Origin: Candidatus Izemoplasmatales bacterium
GTDB lineage: Bacteria > Bacillota_I > Bacilli_A > Izemoplasmatales > Hujiaoplasmataceae
Direction: 5' to 3'
NCBI GenBank assembly: GCA_028691315.1
Contig: JAQUZN010000001.1
Coordinates: 1-64,000 of the forward strand
DNA length: 64,000 nucleotides
Below, piece after piece: positions 1-8,119 of this stretch. The notes under the pieces were generated by a model, which had not been told where the DNA came from, did not search any database, and worked only from the letters and a program-made list of their open reading frames with translations. How positions within the stretch are numbered: position 1 is the stretch's first letter; each line of letters opens with the position of its first letter. A program made the position numbers and the translations under genes.

Positions 1-177
1 GTTGCAGCAAGAACACCATACGTGTTAGCGGCTAAAATGATTCATGGTGAAAATACGGAAATGCATACGGATTATATCTATCCGGAAGTTCCGTATGAAA
101 AGATCTTAAAAGAGTTTAAACTTCCGATTCCAAAGAAGGTTTATCCGACTCTTGAAGATATGAATACTGGTGTTTAA
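1..177 (+). CDS. 3' end of an unidentified gene (partial)
   Basis: The window opens inside a reading frame that runs in frame 1 to a TAA at 175-177, giving 58 residues that end in LEDMNTGV. It has no recognisable motif. The next recognisable enzyme downstream is a topoisomerase A subunit, so a GyrB-like identity would be tempting, but the visible tail does not show TOPRIM or GyrB C-terminal features. A strong terminator follows at once, so this gene ends its own transcript. Function unknown. Confidence 0.6.
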   Translation, partial: VAARTPYVLAAKMIHGENTEMHTDYIYPEVPYEKILKEFKLPIPKKVYPTLEDMNTGV

Positions 178-222
178 TCGGTATCATGGAGTAATTATCC
201 ACTCGTGATACACTCCTCATTC

Positions 223-256
223 CCCCTCATGGTTTCCCATTCCATGAGGGGTTTTT
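223..256 (+). terminator. Rho-independent terminator
   Basis: A perfect 10-bp stem (CCCCTCATGG / CCATGAGGGG) with a 9-nt loop is followed by TTTTT. It separates the partial gene from the next transcription unit. Confidence 0.85.
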
Positions 257-285
257 AATAATGCTTTGTGATTTATTTTTTGCTT

Positions 286-305
286 GTATATTATAGATAA
301 GAGAG
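286..305 (+). promoter_or_regulatory. Putative early/middle phage promoter (TATATTATA-N5-GA)
   Basis: TATATTATA at 287-295 is followed by GATAAGAGAG. A nearly identical 16-base block (TATATTATAGATAAGA) lies on the minus strand at 51562-51579 before the RNAP beta-prime gene. Related copies sit at 10939, 14491, 20100, 26430 and, on the minus strand, 49349. It lies between a terminator and the start codon at 328. A promoter role is inferred from recurrence and position. Confidence 0.6.
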
Positions 306-327
306 AAAACTAAATAGGAGGAAAATT

Positions 328-714
328 ATGAATTCATATGATGATGGTATTTGGTATCATATACCAGGGTTTAATGGATACCAAATCAACAAAGAAGGCG
401 TTGTACGTTCTATGAAGATGATGTGGGCTAATCCAGGTCATCTATTAAAAAGAACGAGTAATGGAAATGCTTATGTTTTAACCAATGATTCTAATGTGAG
501 AAAAACAGTAAGAATAAAAACTCTATTAGATCTAACATTTAAAGATCAAAAGCCTATTGCTTGTCTTGATGATGAAGTATATCTCGGGGGAAGAAACAAA
601 GTATTTAATACAAAAACGATGGAGATAAAACCAAAGACAGTGAAACTTAGTATTATGAATAACGTTGTCAAAGAGGAGTCAAAGAAGTATGAGCCGATCC
701 GTTTTTATGATTAA
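328..714 (+). CDS. NUMOD4-domain protein with C-terminal YEPIRF tag
   Basis: This 128-residue protein begins with a clear NUMOD4 motif at about residues 9-31 (WYHIPGFNGYQIN...GVVRS). NUMOD4 is a DNA-binding module usually attached to HNH or GIY-YIG homing endonucleases. No HNH or other nuclease motif is visible here, so it is either a DNA-binding protein or the remnant of a homing endonuclease. The last residues are YEPIRFYD; the hexapeptide YEPIRF (121-126) matches the [YF]xPIx[FYW] peptide found on several replication and transcription proteins of this genome. The start has a good AGGAGG site. It lies about 40 nt upstream of the topoisomerase gene and is probably cotranscribed with it. Confidence 0.65.
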   Translation: MNSYDDGIWYHIPGFNGYQINKEGVVRSMKMMWANPGHLLKRTSNGNAYVLTNDSNVRKTVRIKTLLDLTFKDQKPIACLDDEVYLGGRNKVFNTKTMEIKPKTVKLSIMNNVVKEESKKYEPIRFYD

Positions 715-754
715 GACAACTTAATAGTAAGAGACTAAGGAGGTTTAGTATTTC

Positions 755-3133
755 ATGGAAACAATAGAAAAACAAAATATAGTTGAGCAATATAAAAGAC
801 ACATGGCTATCTATTCCATTGAAGTTAGTAGAAGACGAATGGTGGTTGATTGGAGAGATGGTCTGTTGTTATCACAACGAAGAGTTCTCTTTGCAATGTT
901 AGAAGATCATTGCGATAAGAAATTTATAAAGACGCAAAAAGTAATAGGTACAACAATGGGAGATTATCATCCACATGGCGATGCTTCTTTAAATGGTACG
1001 ATTACTAATATGACGAACTGGTGGTCTTTTAAAGAACCATTGATCACAAATAAATCAAACTTTGGTTCTATGCAAGGAGATGGTCCAGCAGCACCTCGAT
1101 ATACAGAGATTAAATTGTCTGAATATTCAATGGAGTGTATACTCTCTGAGATGATGGATAATCGGTCGGTTGTTGATTGGGTGCCAACCTATAATAATAC
1201 AGGTATGGAACCGGAATATTTACCAGCAAGAATTCCAAATCTTTTAATTAATGGTACTTTTAATATCGCAGTTGGTTTTGTAACAGGTGTTCCAAAGCAT
1301 AGCATCAATGATGTAATTGATGCTACTATTAATTTGATAAATAATCCTGCGGCTCCTGTAGTATTGATACCAGACCAATGTATGGCGTGTGATATCATAG
1401 AATCGAACTGGAAAGCGATTTCGAACAAAGGGAAGGGAAAGTTCAGAATTCGTGCGAGAATTGATATCGAGACTTATAATGACCTCTATCAACTGGTGAT
1501 CAAGTCAACTCCTGATATGGTTTATTTCGATAAAGGAAAAGCTGAGAATGGTGGAGAAAAATATAAGATTATCGAAATGGTAAAATCCGGAAAGATTCCT
1601 CAGATTATGGATATTGTCGATCATTCAAAAGAGAATGATATGAGAATCATCATCAAATTGAGAAAAGGGTCTGATCCTAATTATGTAAAAGAGATCCTAT
1701 ATAAGCATACGCAACTAGAAACTACATTTGGTATTAACTTTGAAGTGCTGAATGGAATTGAACTGATTAAGATGTCTTATAAAGGATATTTAGAAGCATT
1801 CATTGCTCAAAGATTAGATACAAAATTTCGATCTTATGCAATCAAGTTACAGAATACGAGAACAAAGTATCATGAGAAAGATGCATATGTGAAAGTTCTT
1901 GAGAGTGGCGAGATTGATAATATCATTCAGATGATCCGTAAAAGAAAAACCATTGATGATAATGATCTTATGGAATACTTGATCAAGAAGTTGAATATCA
2001 CCAATATTCAAGCAAAATTTATTATCAATGTCAATCTTAAGAATCTTTCTGAGGCTTATCTTGATAAGTATAAGAGAGAATATCAAGAGTTAAAATTAAT
2101 AGAAGCTGATTGTTTAAAGAAGATTACCGATGAATCTTTATTAAAGAAAGAGATCGTTGACGAATTGTTATATTTCAAACAGAAATACGGAAAGCCGAGA
2201 AAATGTCGAATCATTAAGCAATCAGAAGCTAATGGTATTCCAGAGGGAAGATTTAAGGTTATTATCACAGAAGGCAATTATGTCAAGAAGATTAATGAGA
2301 ATGATCCTGCAAACACTTATCGAGGAGATGCTCCAAAGCATGTATTAAAAGTAGATAACACAGAGAGCATTCTCTTATTCTCCGATAAGGGTAGAGTATT
2401 TAACCTGCCAGTTCACAAGATACCAGTGACTGATAATAACTCTATTGGAGTTGATATTCGTATCTTGGTTAAAGGATTGACAAGCGATATTGTTAAGATC
2501 ATCTATACCCCTGAGCTTATTCAGTTCACAAAGACTAAGAAGCATAAATTCTTCTTAACGGTAGTTACAAAAGGTAATTATATCAAGAAAATGGATTTAG
2601 AAGATTTTATGAATATTGCGCAATCTGGATTGCTATACACGAAATTAAATGGTGAAGATATTGTGAAAGAAGTTCAGATAGTTCCATATGATGCTGATAT
2701 CATTATCTATTCTGATAGAAAAGCATTAAGAATTGGAATGGATAATGTACCGCATCTTAAAAGATCTACTCTTGGCAATCAGGCAATGAACTCCAAAGAA
2801 CCAATTGATGGATTTACGCAGTTATCAAACACGGTAGCGCCATATATAGTCGCAATTACTGATAGTGGCAAAATTAATAAGATTCCAGCAGAAGCATTAC
2901 CTAAATCTGAAAGAAACAAAGCGGGATGTAATGTTATTAAGTTAGGCAGAGGAGATAAGATCTTTGCTGTCCATGTGCTACATGATAATCATATCATCAA
3001 AGTAAAATGTGCAAAAGATGTGCAACAAATTAAAGTTTCTGATATTCCGATTGGTTCTTCGATATCTAATGGAGTTAAGATGATCAATACAAAAACAAAT
3101 GCCATCGTTAGAGATGAAATTATGGAGGGATAA
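755..3133 (+). CDS. Type IIA DNA topoisomerase, subunit A (GyrA/ParC-like)
   Basis: This 792-residue protein is the breakage-reunion subunit of a type II topoisomerase, which passes one duplex through another and relieves the supercoils made by phage replication. The N-terminal catalytic domain shows QRRVLFAM, GDYHPHGD and PRYTEIKLS, with the catalytic tyrosine at residue 116. The central part is coiled and the C-terminus (about 500-790) has weak GyrA-type beta-pinwheel character. Its length fits ParC/GyrA. The ATPase (B) subunit must be elsewhere, because nothing in the window resembles it. AAGGAGG lies upstream, and the stop is 3 nt before the next start, so the two genes are translationally linked. 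Confidence 0.9.
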   Translation: METIEKQNIVEQYKRHMAIYSIEVSRRRMVVDWRDGLLLSQRRVLFAMLEDHCDKKFIKTQKVIGTTMGDYHPHGDASLNGTITNMTNWWSFKEPLITNKSNFGSMQGDGPAAPRYTEIKLSEYSMECILSEMMDNRSVVDWVPTYNNTGMEPEYLPARIPNLLINGTFNIAVGFVTGVPKHSINDVIDATINLINNPAAPVVLIPDQCMACDIIESNWKAISNKGKGKFRIRARIDIETYNDLYQLVIKSTPDMVYFDKGKAENGGEKYKIIEMVKSGKIPQIMDIVDHSKENDMRIIIKLRKGSDPNYVKEILYKHTQLETTFGINFEVLNGIELIKMSYKGYLEAFIAQRLDTKFRSYAIKLQNTRTKYHEKDAYVKVLESGEIDNIIQMIRKRKTIDDNDLMEYLIKKLNITNIQAKFIINVNLKNLSEAYLDKYKREYQELKLIEADCLKKITDESLLKKEIVDELLYFKQKYGKPRKCRIIKQSEANGIPEGRFKVIITEGNYVKKINENDPANTYRGDAPKHVLKVDNTESILLFSDKGRVFNLPVHKIPVTDNNSIGVDIRILVKGLTSDIVKIIYTPELIQFTKTKKHKFFLTVVTKGNYIKKMDLEDFMNIAQSGLLYTKLNGEDIVKEVQIVPYDADIIIYSDRKALRIGMDNVPHLKRSTLGNQAMNSKEPIDGFTQLSNTVAPYIVAITDSGKINKIPAEALPKSERNKAGCNVIKLGRGDKIFAVHVLHDNHIIKVKCAKDVQQIKVSDIPIGSSISNGVKMINTKTNAIVRDEIMEG

Positions 3134-3135
3134 TA

Positions 3136-3606
3136 ATGAAAGATTCTTCAACAATAAAAACTTATATGGAAAGAATGGATACGGAGAGATATGAGATTGT
3201 CATTGGAGTAGTTCCAGGATATCATCATAATAATGAAGAAGAACAAGTTCTTACATTGAAAGAAGTATCGGAAATATTTCAAGAAGTGACAGAAACTATC
3301 GAGCCTAAAGTATCTGGTGTAGCGAATCAGGTAAATGTAGTATATTCCACTAATTTTGGGTGTCCTGTTGGTGGAGAGGTTTGTTATCAGATCTCTTGCA
3401 CTAGGAACCCAAAATTCTGTGAAAGTAGTGATTCGTACTATTGCGCTGTTATGGAGGTAGTTATTCAACTTAAAGAGCTTTTTAAGCAATCGACGGTGAG
3501 TGTAAGCAAAACAAAAGTCGAATATCATTACATTGCTGATACAGTAGTTAAAACAAAGGTATCTAATACAATGGAGATCCCTTATGATGAAGATATTTTA
3601 TCATAA
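3136..3606 (+). CDS. Unknown protein, topoisomerase operon
   Basis: This 156-residue soluble protein starts 2 nt after the topoisomerase A stop, with GGAGG overlapping the upstream gene end, and is followed by a strong terminator. Cysteines occur in a cluster (GCPVGGEVCYQISC and NPKFC, about residues 75-95), which could bind metal or form disulfides, though no standard zinc-finger spacing is evident. I do not recognise the family. Its position suggests cotranscription with the topoisomerase. Confidence 0.65.
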   Translation: MKDSSTIKTYMERMDTERYEIVIGVVPGYHHNNEEEQVLTLKEVSEIFQEVTETIEPKVSGVANQVNVVYSTNFGCPVGGEVCYQISCTRNPKFCESSDSYYCAVMEVVIQLKELFKQSTVSVSKTKVEYHYIADTVVKTKVSNTMEIPYDEDILS

Positions 3607-3618
3607 CTATTAAAGTAG

Positions 3619-3659
3619 ACACTACACCTTAAGTAAATGGGTGTAGTGTTTTATTTTTT
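3619..3659 (+). terminator. Rho-independent terminator
   Basis: A 10-bp stem ACACTACACC / GGTGTAGTGT is followed by TTATTTTTT. It ends the topoisomerase unit. Confidence 0.85.
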
Positions 3660-3678
3660 GTTATTATTGATTATCCGC

Positions 3679-3690
3679 AACATTACAGTA
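3679..3690 (+). promoter_or_regulatory. Putative late promoter AACA-N6-TA
   Basis: AACATTACAGTA lies just after a terminator and 22 nt before the start at 3713. It fits the AACA-N6-TW pattern described for the AR9 non-virion RNAP and resembles the copy at 8083 (AACATTAAAGTA). Confidence 0.5.
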
Positions 3691-3712
3691 ATGAATGATG
3701 TGAGGTGACATT

Positions 3713-4888
3713 ATGAAAACAACTAATGCAATTGTAAGAGAAGTCTATCCTATTATTGAGAAAGCTATCTCTAAGAATATCAATGCATATAAAAGAAATT
3801 TACAAGTATTTTTTCAAAAAAGATCTAAGAGCATCTATGATGTTGCTCCTTATGATCGTATCGTTTTTGGAGAGAATGACGCCAATGATTTTTTTCGATC
3901 ATTGCAAATTAATAAAAGAGATATCTTAAAAGGTATTCAAAATACTTATTATTGGAGAATATCGAGTTTTAACCCAAGAGCTGCTAAAGATGAATTTACC
4001 ATAGCAGTATTGATGGTAATTCGTTATTTTATCATAAAAAATGATATGAAGAATGCTGAGCTATCTTCTATCTATTTATCATTCTCTGGTAAATTTTATC
4101 CATCCATCCACTCGGGAAAATGGAGAGTAGCTCCACCATCCGAAAATCGACATGTGATGGATTATGTAATCAATAATATGCTTACTAATAAATTTGATTT
4201 AAAACGAGAAGGAAGTGTTTTTGGAGCTATTCGAAGTTTATGTGTCACTTGGTTAGATTCTTATATCGATATCTTTAAATCCGATTTAGATGATGAAGAA
4301 GTGAAAGATCTTATACAACAGCTTCATGGTCGCATTAAATCTTTTCTTGGTAATATTGCGACATTATTCTATGATGCATATGAAAAAGGAAATTATTTAT
4401 CTTATGATTCGGATGCTGATAATGAGAATAGTTTCCGCATGGCTGATACCAATTCTTTGCAGATAGAACGATATGTTGAAAATACGATGAATTTTATTAA
4501 TACAAATACTGTTGATTATACATTGTGTAAAATGGCAAGCGATACCAACGTAAAAGTTGATGAAGTAAAATCTATTATTGAAGGGATTCAAAATGAAAAT
4601 AGTAATATTCCATTAGTTAAAGAATTACTGCGTATACTTGTTAGTGAGTATGTAGCATCTACAGGAGATAAAGAGATTGTTTCTTATAAATTTGTGACTT
4701 GGGCGATATCAGCAAAACCCAATTCAAAAAACAAAAATATTATCAGACAAAAAGAAATTATCGAACACTGGCTGGATGAAACATCACCGCAGTATCGAAA
4801 GAGAAAATCGAGAGCGGCTACAAAATCATCTTATTATAAATCGGTATTGTTCTATTATGTATTAGCGATCAATAAGGCAAACAAATAG
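3713..4888 (+). CDS. Unknown protein upstream of the endolysin
   Basis: This 391-residue, largely helical protein has a basic N-terminus and a basic C-terminal tail (RKRKSRAATKSSYYK). I see no recognised domain, signal peptide or membrane segment. It is the first gene of a two-gene unit with the amidase at 4902 (13-nt gap) and has an AACA-N6-TA promoter-like site 22 nt upstream, so it is probably expressed late. The helical, basic character would suit a nucleic-acid-binding or virion protein, but this is not established. Confidence 0.6.
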   Translation: MKTTNAIVREVYPIIEKAISKNINAYKRNLQVFFQKRSKSIYDVAPYDRIVFGENDANDFFRSLQINKRDILKGIQNTYYWRISSFNPRAAKDEFTIAVLMVIRYFIIKNDMKNAELSSIYLSFSGKFYPSIHSGKWRVAPPSENRHVMDYVINNMLTNKFDLKREGSVFGAIRSLCVTWLDSYIDIFKSDLDDEEVKDLIQQLHGRIKSFLGNIATLFYDAYEKGNYLSYDSDADNENSFRMADTNSLQIERYVENTMNFINTNTVDYTLCKMASDTNVKVDEVKSIIEGIQNENSNIPLVKELLRILVSEYVASTGDKEIVSYKFVTWAISAKPNSKNKNIIRQKEIIEHWLDETSPQYRKRKSRAATKSSYYKSVLFYYVLAINKANK

Positions 4889-4901
4889 GAGGTTATAAAA
4901 A

Positions 4902-5792
4902 ATGCTTAGAAAGAAAATCGTAATTCATTTAAGCCCACTGGGAACAGAGAGTGTTAGTATTGATGAATATATGAGAGGAAAAAATGAAGATCAAACCCCT
5001 CATTTTTTAATTGGTAGACATGAATCTCATCTTACTTCATATTCTGATATTAATTGGTTTAATAGGAATCCTTTTAATCGGTTTTGTGGCGTTGGATTCT
5101 TAGGAACTTATGATATGCAGAGTATTCATATCGTTGTTTGTTTACCGCAAACAAAGGCTGATGATATTAATGATGTTGAGATCGATGACAGTAATAATTA
5201 TTTTGAATTGGTAAGAGAAATGGTTATTATGTGTGCAAGTGATATCATGGATAAATATCCTGATATATTGGTGAATGATATTATATCTCATGAAGAAGCT
5301 TATCAGGCAGGTATGGCAACAAGAACGTTTAGTATCGAACATTGGTGGAATAAGTATTATGGTTTTTATAGTATGGATTTCCTTCGTTCTGATATTGAAC
5401 ATTATAGAAAATACAGAACTTTAATTACCGATTATCAGAAATATGGAGATGGAGAAATTTCAAAAATTAAGAATAGGGAAGTTTCAACATTAGCAGACAT
5501 AGAGAAAGATATCTATCGTGTAGTGCTGGATAATTCATACTTATATCTAGATATGGTTGAACGAGCACATAATATCGGATGTAATCCAGTTCCATATAAA
5601 TTAATTGATGATAATAAAATAGTGATTCAATTTAGCGATCATTATACAGAAGCTGGAGCAATAGCGATGGCTGAAAATTTAAATAGATTTGGTTATGGAG
5701 ATGTAAGAATCACAAAGAGTAAGGTTGAATGGTCAGAAGAGATTGACCATGAAAAAAGATTAAATGAGAAAACGCCAATAGTAGAAAGTTAA
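4902..5792 (+). CDS. N-acetylmuramoyl-L-alanine amidase-like endolysin
   Basis: This 296-residue protein probably cleaves the amide bond between MurNAc and the stem peptide to lyse the host. The N-terminal 150 residues look like a divergent amidase_2 (T7 lysozyme-type) fold: HFLIGRHESH at 34-43, SIHIVVCLPQ at 74-83, and SHEEAYQAGMATR at 129 followed by EHWW, the arrangement seen in Firmicutes phage amidases (SHAEgy.lGiAs...HWW). The C-terminus (about 240-285) has the short alternating pattern of a SPOR-like wall-binding repeat (EAGAIAMAENLNRFGYGDVRI). It has no signal peptide, so a holin is expected. It has a good AGGAGG site and probably sits in a late operon with the gene at 3713. Confidence 0.7.
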   Translation: MLRKKIVIHLSPLGTESVSIDEYMRGKNEDQTPHFLIGRHESHLTSYSDINWFNRNPFNRFCGVGFLGTYDMQSIHIVVCLPQTKADDINDVEIDDSNNYFELVREMVIMCASDIMDKYPDILVNDIISHEEAYQAGMATRTFSIEHWWNKYYGFYSMDFLRSDIEHYRKYRTLITDYQKYGDGEISKIKNREVSTLADIEKDIYRVVLDNSYLYLDMVERAHNIGCNPVPYKLIDDNKIVIQFSDHYTEAGAIAMAENLNRFGYGDVRITKSKVEWSEEIDHEKRLNEKTPIVES

Positions 5793-5873
5793 TTTTTACA
5801 TAGAAAACTATATAATATAAATGCCTTATAATAGTTCTTATTCTCCTACATTTTTATTTGTATATAAAAGATG

Positions 5874-5906
5874 CCCCATATAGGTTGATTCCTATATGGG
5901 GTTTTC
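5874..5906. terminator. Bidirectional terminator between convergent genes
   Basis: A perfect 11-bp stem CCCCATATAGG / CCTATATGGGG with a 6-nt loop is followed by TTTTCTATT on the plus strand. It lies between the plus-strand endolysin and the minus-strand peptidase, so it probably serves both. Confidence 0.75.
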
Positions 5907-5909
5907 TAT

Positions 5910-7328
5910 TTACATAAATTCGTATAAATCGTAATAGTCTTCTGGTAAATTAAATAAACCGGCGTTCTCTTTAAACATCTTATCGAACTGTTGATCCCTG
6001 TCTTTCATGGATGTCATCTTTTCTTCTTCATCATTTGTGAATTTTTGTTCATCCATCATGGCCGCCATCCACACTCTTTTATAAGCTTCTGGATTTGCTT
6101 CTTTGATTTTAGCCGCTTTTTTAAAACTATCTTTCATTTCCTTCATTTCTTTTAAAGTTGCTTCAATTTCTTTTTTCATCTTGGGATTGATATTATTTTT
6201 TGCAAGTTCTTTCTTAAGATCCTGTTCGATTTTATTAACACGATTCGCGTGCATAGGATGCACATCAATATTATTAATCAATTCATAATGAGGAACTTTA
6301 ACCAATTCACCAAGAAGTAAATTGATAGGATTTGCTTTTGATATTAAATCAACAGCTTTACCAAACTTACTCTTATCTCCATCGCCGAATCCCATTTTTT
6401 CTAAGCAAGTACTTAACTCCTTACCCAATCCATAAGAAGCCGCAAAGTTGTCTGAAAAATATTCCATTGAGCGATCTAAAGCTGTATTTTTATGAACGTT
6501 TTTAACATAGTCTTTCTTTTGTTTGTCATTCAAGAAAGACCACCCAGAGATAAAGAGATCAAATGCTTTAGAGATATTATGAAGTCCAAAGATCTTAGAC
6601 AATGTGTCTACTCCTTTACCTAAGATGACATTGATTCTTGTAAAGCTAGATCCCACAATATCATTTAACCTTCCAATTGGACTCTTCTTAATCATTCGAT
6701 CAATTGTTATTTTAAAATGTTTATAATCATTTCGATTGGTGAGAATACTCATCATCGTTTGTACTGCGGCTGGTATATTGAAACTACAAAGTTGAACAAT
6801 TGCAAGTAGAATTGTCTGAATGACAGACATATCTCTTCGAGATGCAACTAATGGTGCCATCTCTGTTTGAAGCACAACAAAACTATGACCAATCTCATGT
6901 AAGATAACTGCTAATATTTCTCGATCTGTAAAGTCTGAATTAAGAATGATATTCGAAGTATATGAGATTGATGTTACATAGTTAAGTTCTTTATCAAAAT
7001 AGAAACCTTTACTATTAGAGTGGATATGCTTCTCTGGATCACCAATTCCATAATTATAACATACAGGGTATGTAAAAGCATTCATAAAGTTCTTATTAAT
7101 GATATTGAAGTCTACTGCTCCAAATCCAAACATTTCTTCCAATTTATTACTCATTTTCAACAAATTTTTATCTGTATTAGAACCAGCAAACACATAACTG
7201 AATGTTTTCTTTTTGATATATGGTGCACGGAAATCATGGATAATCTCTAATAATTCTTTAATGTCATCTGTCTCACCAAAATAAACCTCATTTAAAATTT
7301 TATTATTATTTGCTCCGATAAATTCCAT
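5910..7328 (-). CDS. M48-like zinc metallopeptidase
   Basis: This 472-residue protein carries HEIGH at 144-148 and a downstream EYFSDNFAASYG segment near residue 288. That is the second-glutamate helix (ExxxDxxA) typical of M48-type membrane peptidases. Hydrophobic stretches follow the first motif (around 165-185, LLAIVQLCSFNIPAAV), which fits a membrane-associated enzyme. The C-terminal 130 residues are lysine- and glutamate-rich and coiled-coil-like. The substrate is unknown; virion maturation or host membrane remodelling are both possible. It stands alone on the minus strand with AAGGAG upstream and a CACA-N6-TA site (one mismatch from AACA-N6-TA) at 7351-7370. Confidence 0.65.
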   Translation of the reverse strand: MEFIGANNNKILNEVYFGETDDIKELLEIIHDFRAPYIKKKTFSYVFAGSNTDKNLLKMSNKLEEMFGFGAVDFNIINKNFMNAFTYPVCYNYGIGDPEKHIHSNSKGFYFDKELNYVTSISYTSNIILNSDFTDREILAVILHEIGHSFVVLQTEMAPLVASRRDMSVIQTILLAIVQLCSFNIPAAVQTMMSILTNRNDYKHFKITIDRMIKKSPIGRLNDIVGSSFTRINVILGKGVDTLSKIFGLHNISKAFDLFISGWSFLNDKQKKDYVKNVHKNTALDRSMEYFSDNFAASYGLGKELSTCLEKMGFGDGDKSKFGKAVDLISKANPINLLLGELVKVPHYELINNIDVHPMHANRVNKIEQDLKKELAKNNINPKMKKEIEATLKEMKEMKDSFKKAAKIKEANPEAYKRVWMAAMMDEQKFTNDEEEKMTSMKDRDQQFDKMFKENAGLFNLPEDYYDLYEFM

Positions 7329-7350
7329 CTATAGTCTCCTTCTGTCATAA

Positions 7351-7370
7351 TATTACTATAATGTGATGAT
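7351..7370 (-). promoter_or_regulatory. Possible late promoter, one mismatch
   Basis: On the minus strand CACATTATAGTAAT matches AACA-N6-TA except for the first base and shares the TTAnAGTAAT context of the copies at 3679 and 8083. It precedes the metallopeptidase. Confidence 0.35.
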
Positions 7371-7430
7371 AAATTACCACGATTATTACATAATGATAAT
7401 ACATATTACATATCAGGAGGATAGAAGTAA

Positions 7431-8018
7431 ATGTTAAAGATTGAAAAAGTAAAAAATTTAGAATTTAATGATTTAGTGGCACCATCAGGCTGTATGGAGA
7501 GCAGTAAAATCTCAATAACTCCAATGATTCCCATTGTAGCTCAGTTTGAAAAAATATCAAAAGATCAGTGGATTTCAGATACAGGAAGAGATGTAAAAAT
7601 ACTAGAGGGAATAAAGAAACCAAAGAGAGCGACTACTGGTAGTGCGGGCTATGATTTCTTTGCGCCTTTCCATATTGAACTTGCACCTGGAGAATCATTA
7701 GTAATACCTACAGGTATTAGAGCAAAAATTAATGATGGTTGGGTGTTAATGGAATTTCCAAGATCCGGTCTTGGTTTCAAATTCCATATGACATTAGCTA
7801 ACACAGTTGGTATCATAGATAGCGACTATTATTATGCAGAAAATGAAGGTCATATCTTTATGAAGATTATTAATAATCATGATGATTATTTGATCATTGA
7901 AGAAGGCGATGCTTTCTGTCAAGGAATCTTTATACCGTTTGGTATTACATCAGATGATTATGAGGATGAAAAAGAAATAAGAAAAGGTGGATTTGGCAGT
8001 ACAACGAAAAAACAATAA
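7431..8018 (+). CDS. dut: dUTP pyrophosphatase (trimeric dUTPase)
   Basis: It hydrolyses dUTP to dUMP and pyrophosphate, keeping uracil out of phage DNA. All five motifs of the trimeric family are visible in order: GSAGYDFF (70-77), PRSGLG (110-115), ANTVGIIDSDYY (123-134), GDAFCQG (159-165) and the glycine-rich KGGFGS tail (185-190). At 195 residues it is longer than usual, with about 60 extra N-terminal residues of no recognised function. AGGAGG lies 10 nt upstream. A strong terminator follows. Its presence argues against uracil-substituted DNA of the PBS1/AR9 kind. Confidence 0.9.
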   Translation: MLKIEKVKNLEFNDLVAPSGCMESSKISITPMIPIVAQFEKISKDQWISDTGRDVKILEGIKKPKRATTGSAGYDFFAPFHIELAPGESLVIPTGIRAKINDGWVLMEFPRSGLGFKFHMTLANTVGIIDSDYYYAENEGHIFMKIINNHDDYLIIEEGDAFCQGIFIPFGITSDDYEDEKEIRKGGFGSTTKKQ

Positions 8019-8026
8019 TTAATATA

Positions 8027-8061
8027 AGCGATATGGGATTTACTCATATCGCTATCTTTTT
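8027..8061 (+). terminator. Rho-independent terminator
   Basis: A 9-bp stem AGCGATATG / CATATCGCT is followed by ATCTTTTTT, directly after the dUTPase gene. Confidence 0.85.
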
Positions 8062-8082
8062 TGTGTATATTGCTCAATCCAC

Positions 8083-8094
8083 AACATTAAAGTA
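8083..8094 (+). promoter_or_regulatory. Putative late promoter AACA-N6-TA
   Basis: AACATTAAAGTA lies 25 nt before the chosen start at 8120, just after the dUTPase terminator. It closely resembles the site at 3679. Confidence 0.5.
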
Positions 8095-8119
8095 ATTAGA
8101 AACAAGGAGGATGAGCAAT

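Noticed and set aside
1-177. Identification of the opening fragment as GyrB because a GyrA gene follows
   Set aside because: The visible 58 residues show no TOPRIM or GyrB C-terminal motif, and a terminator separates the genes.
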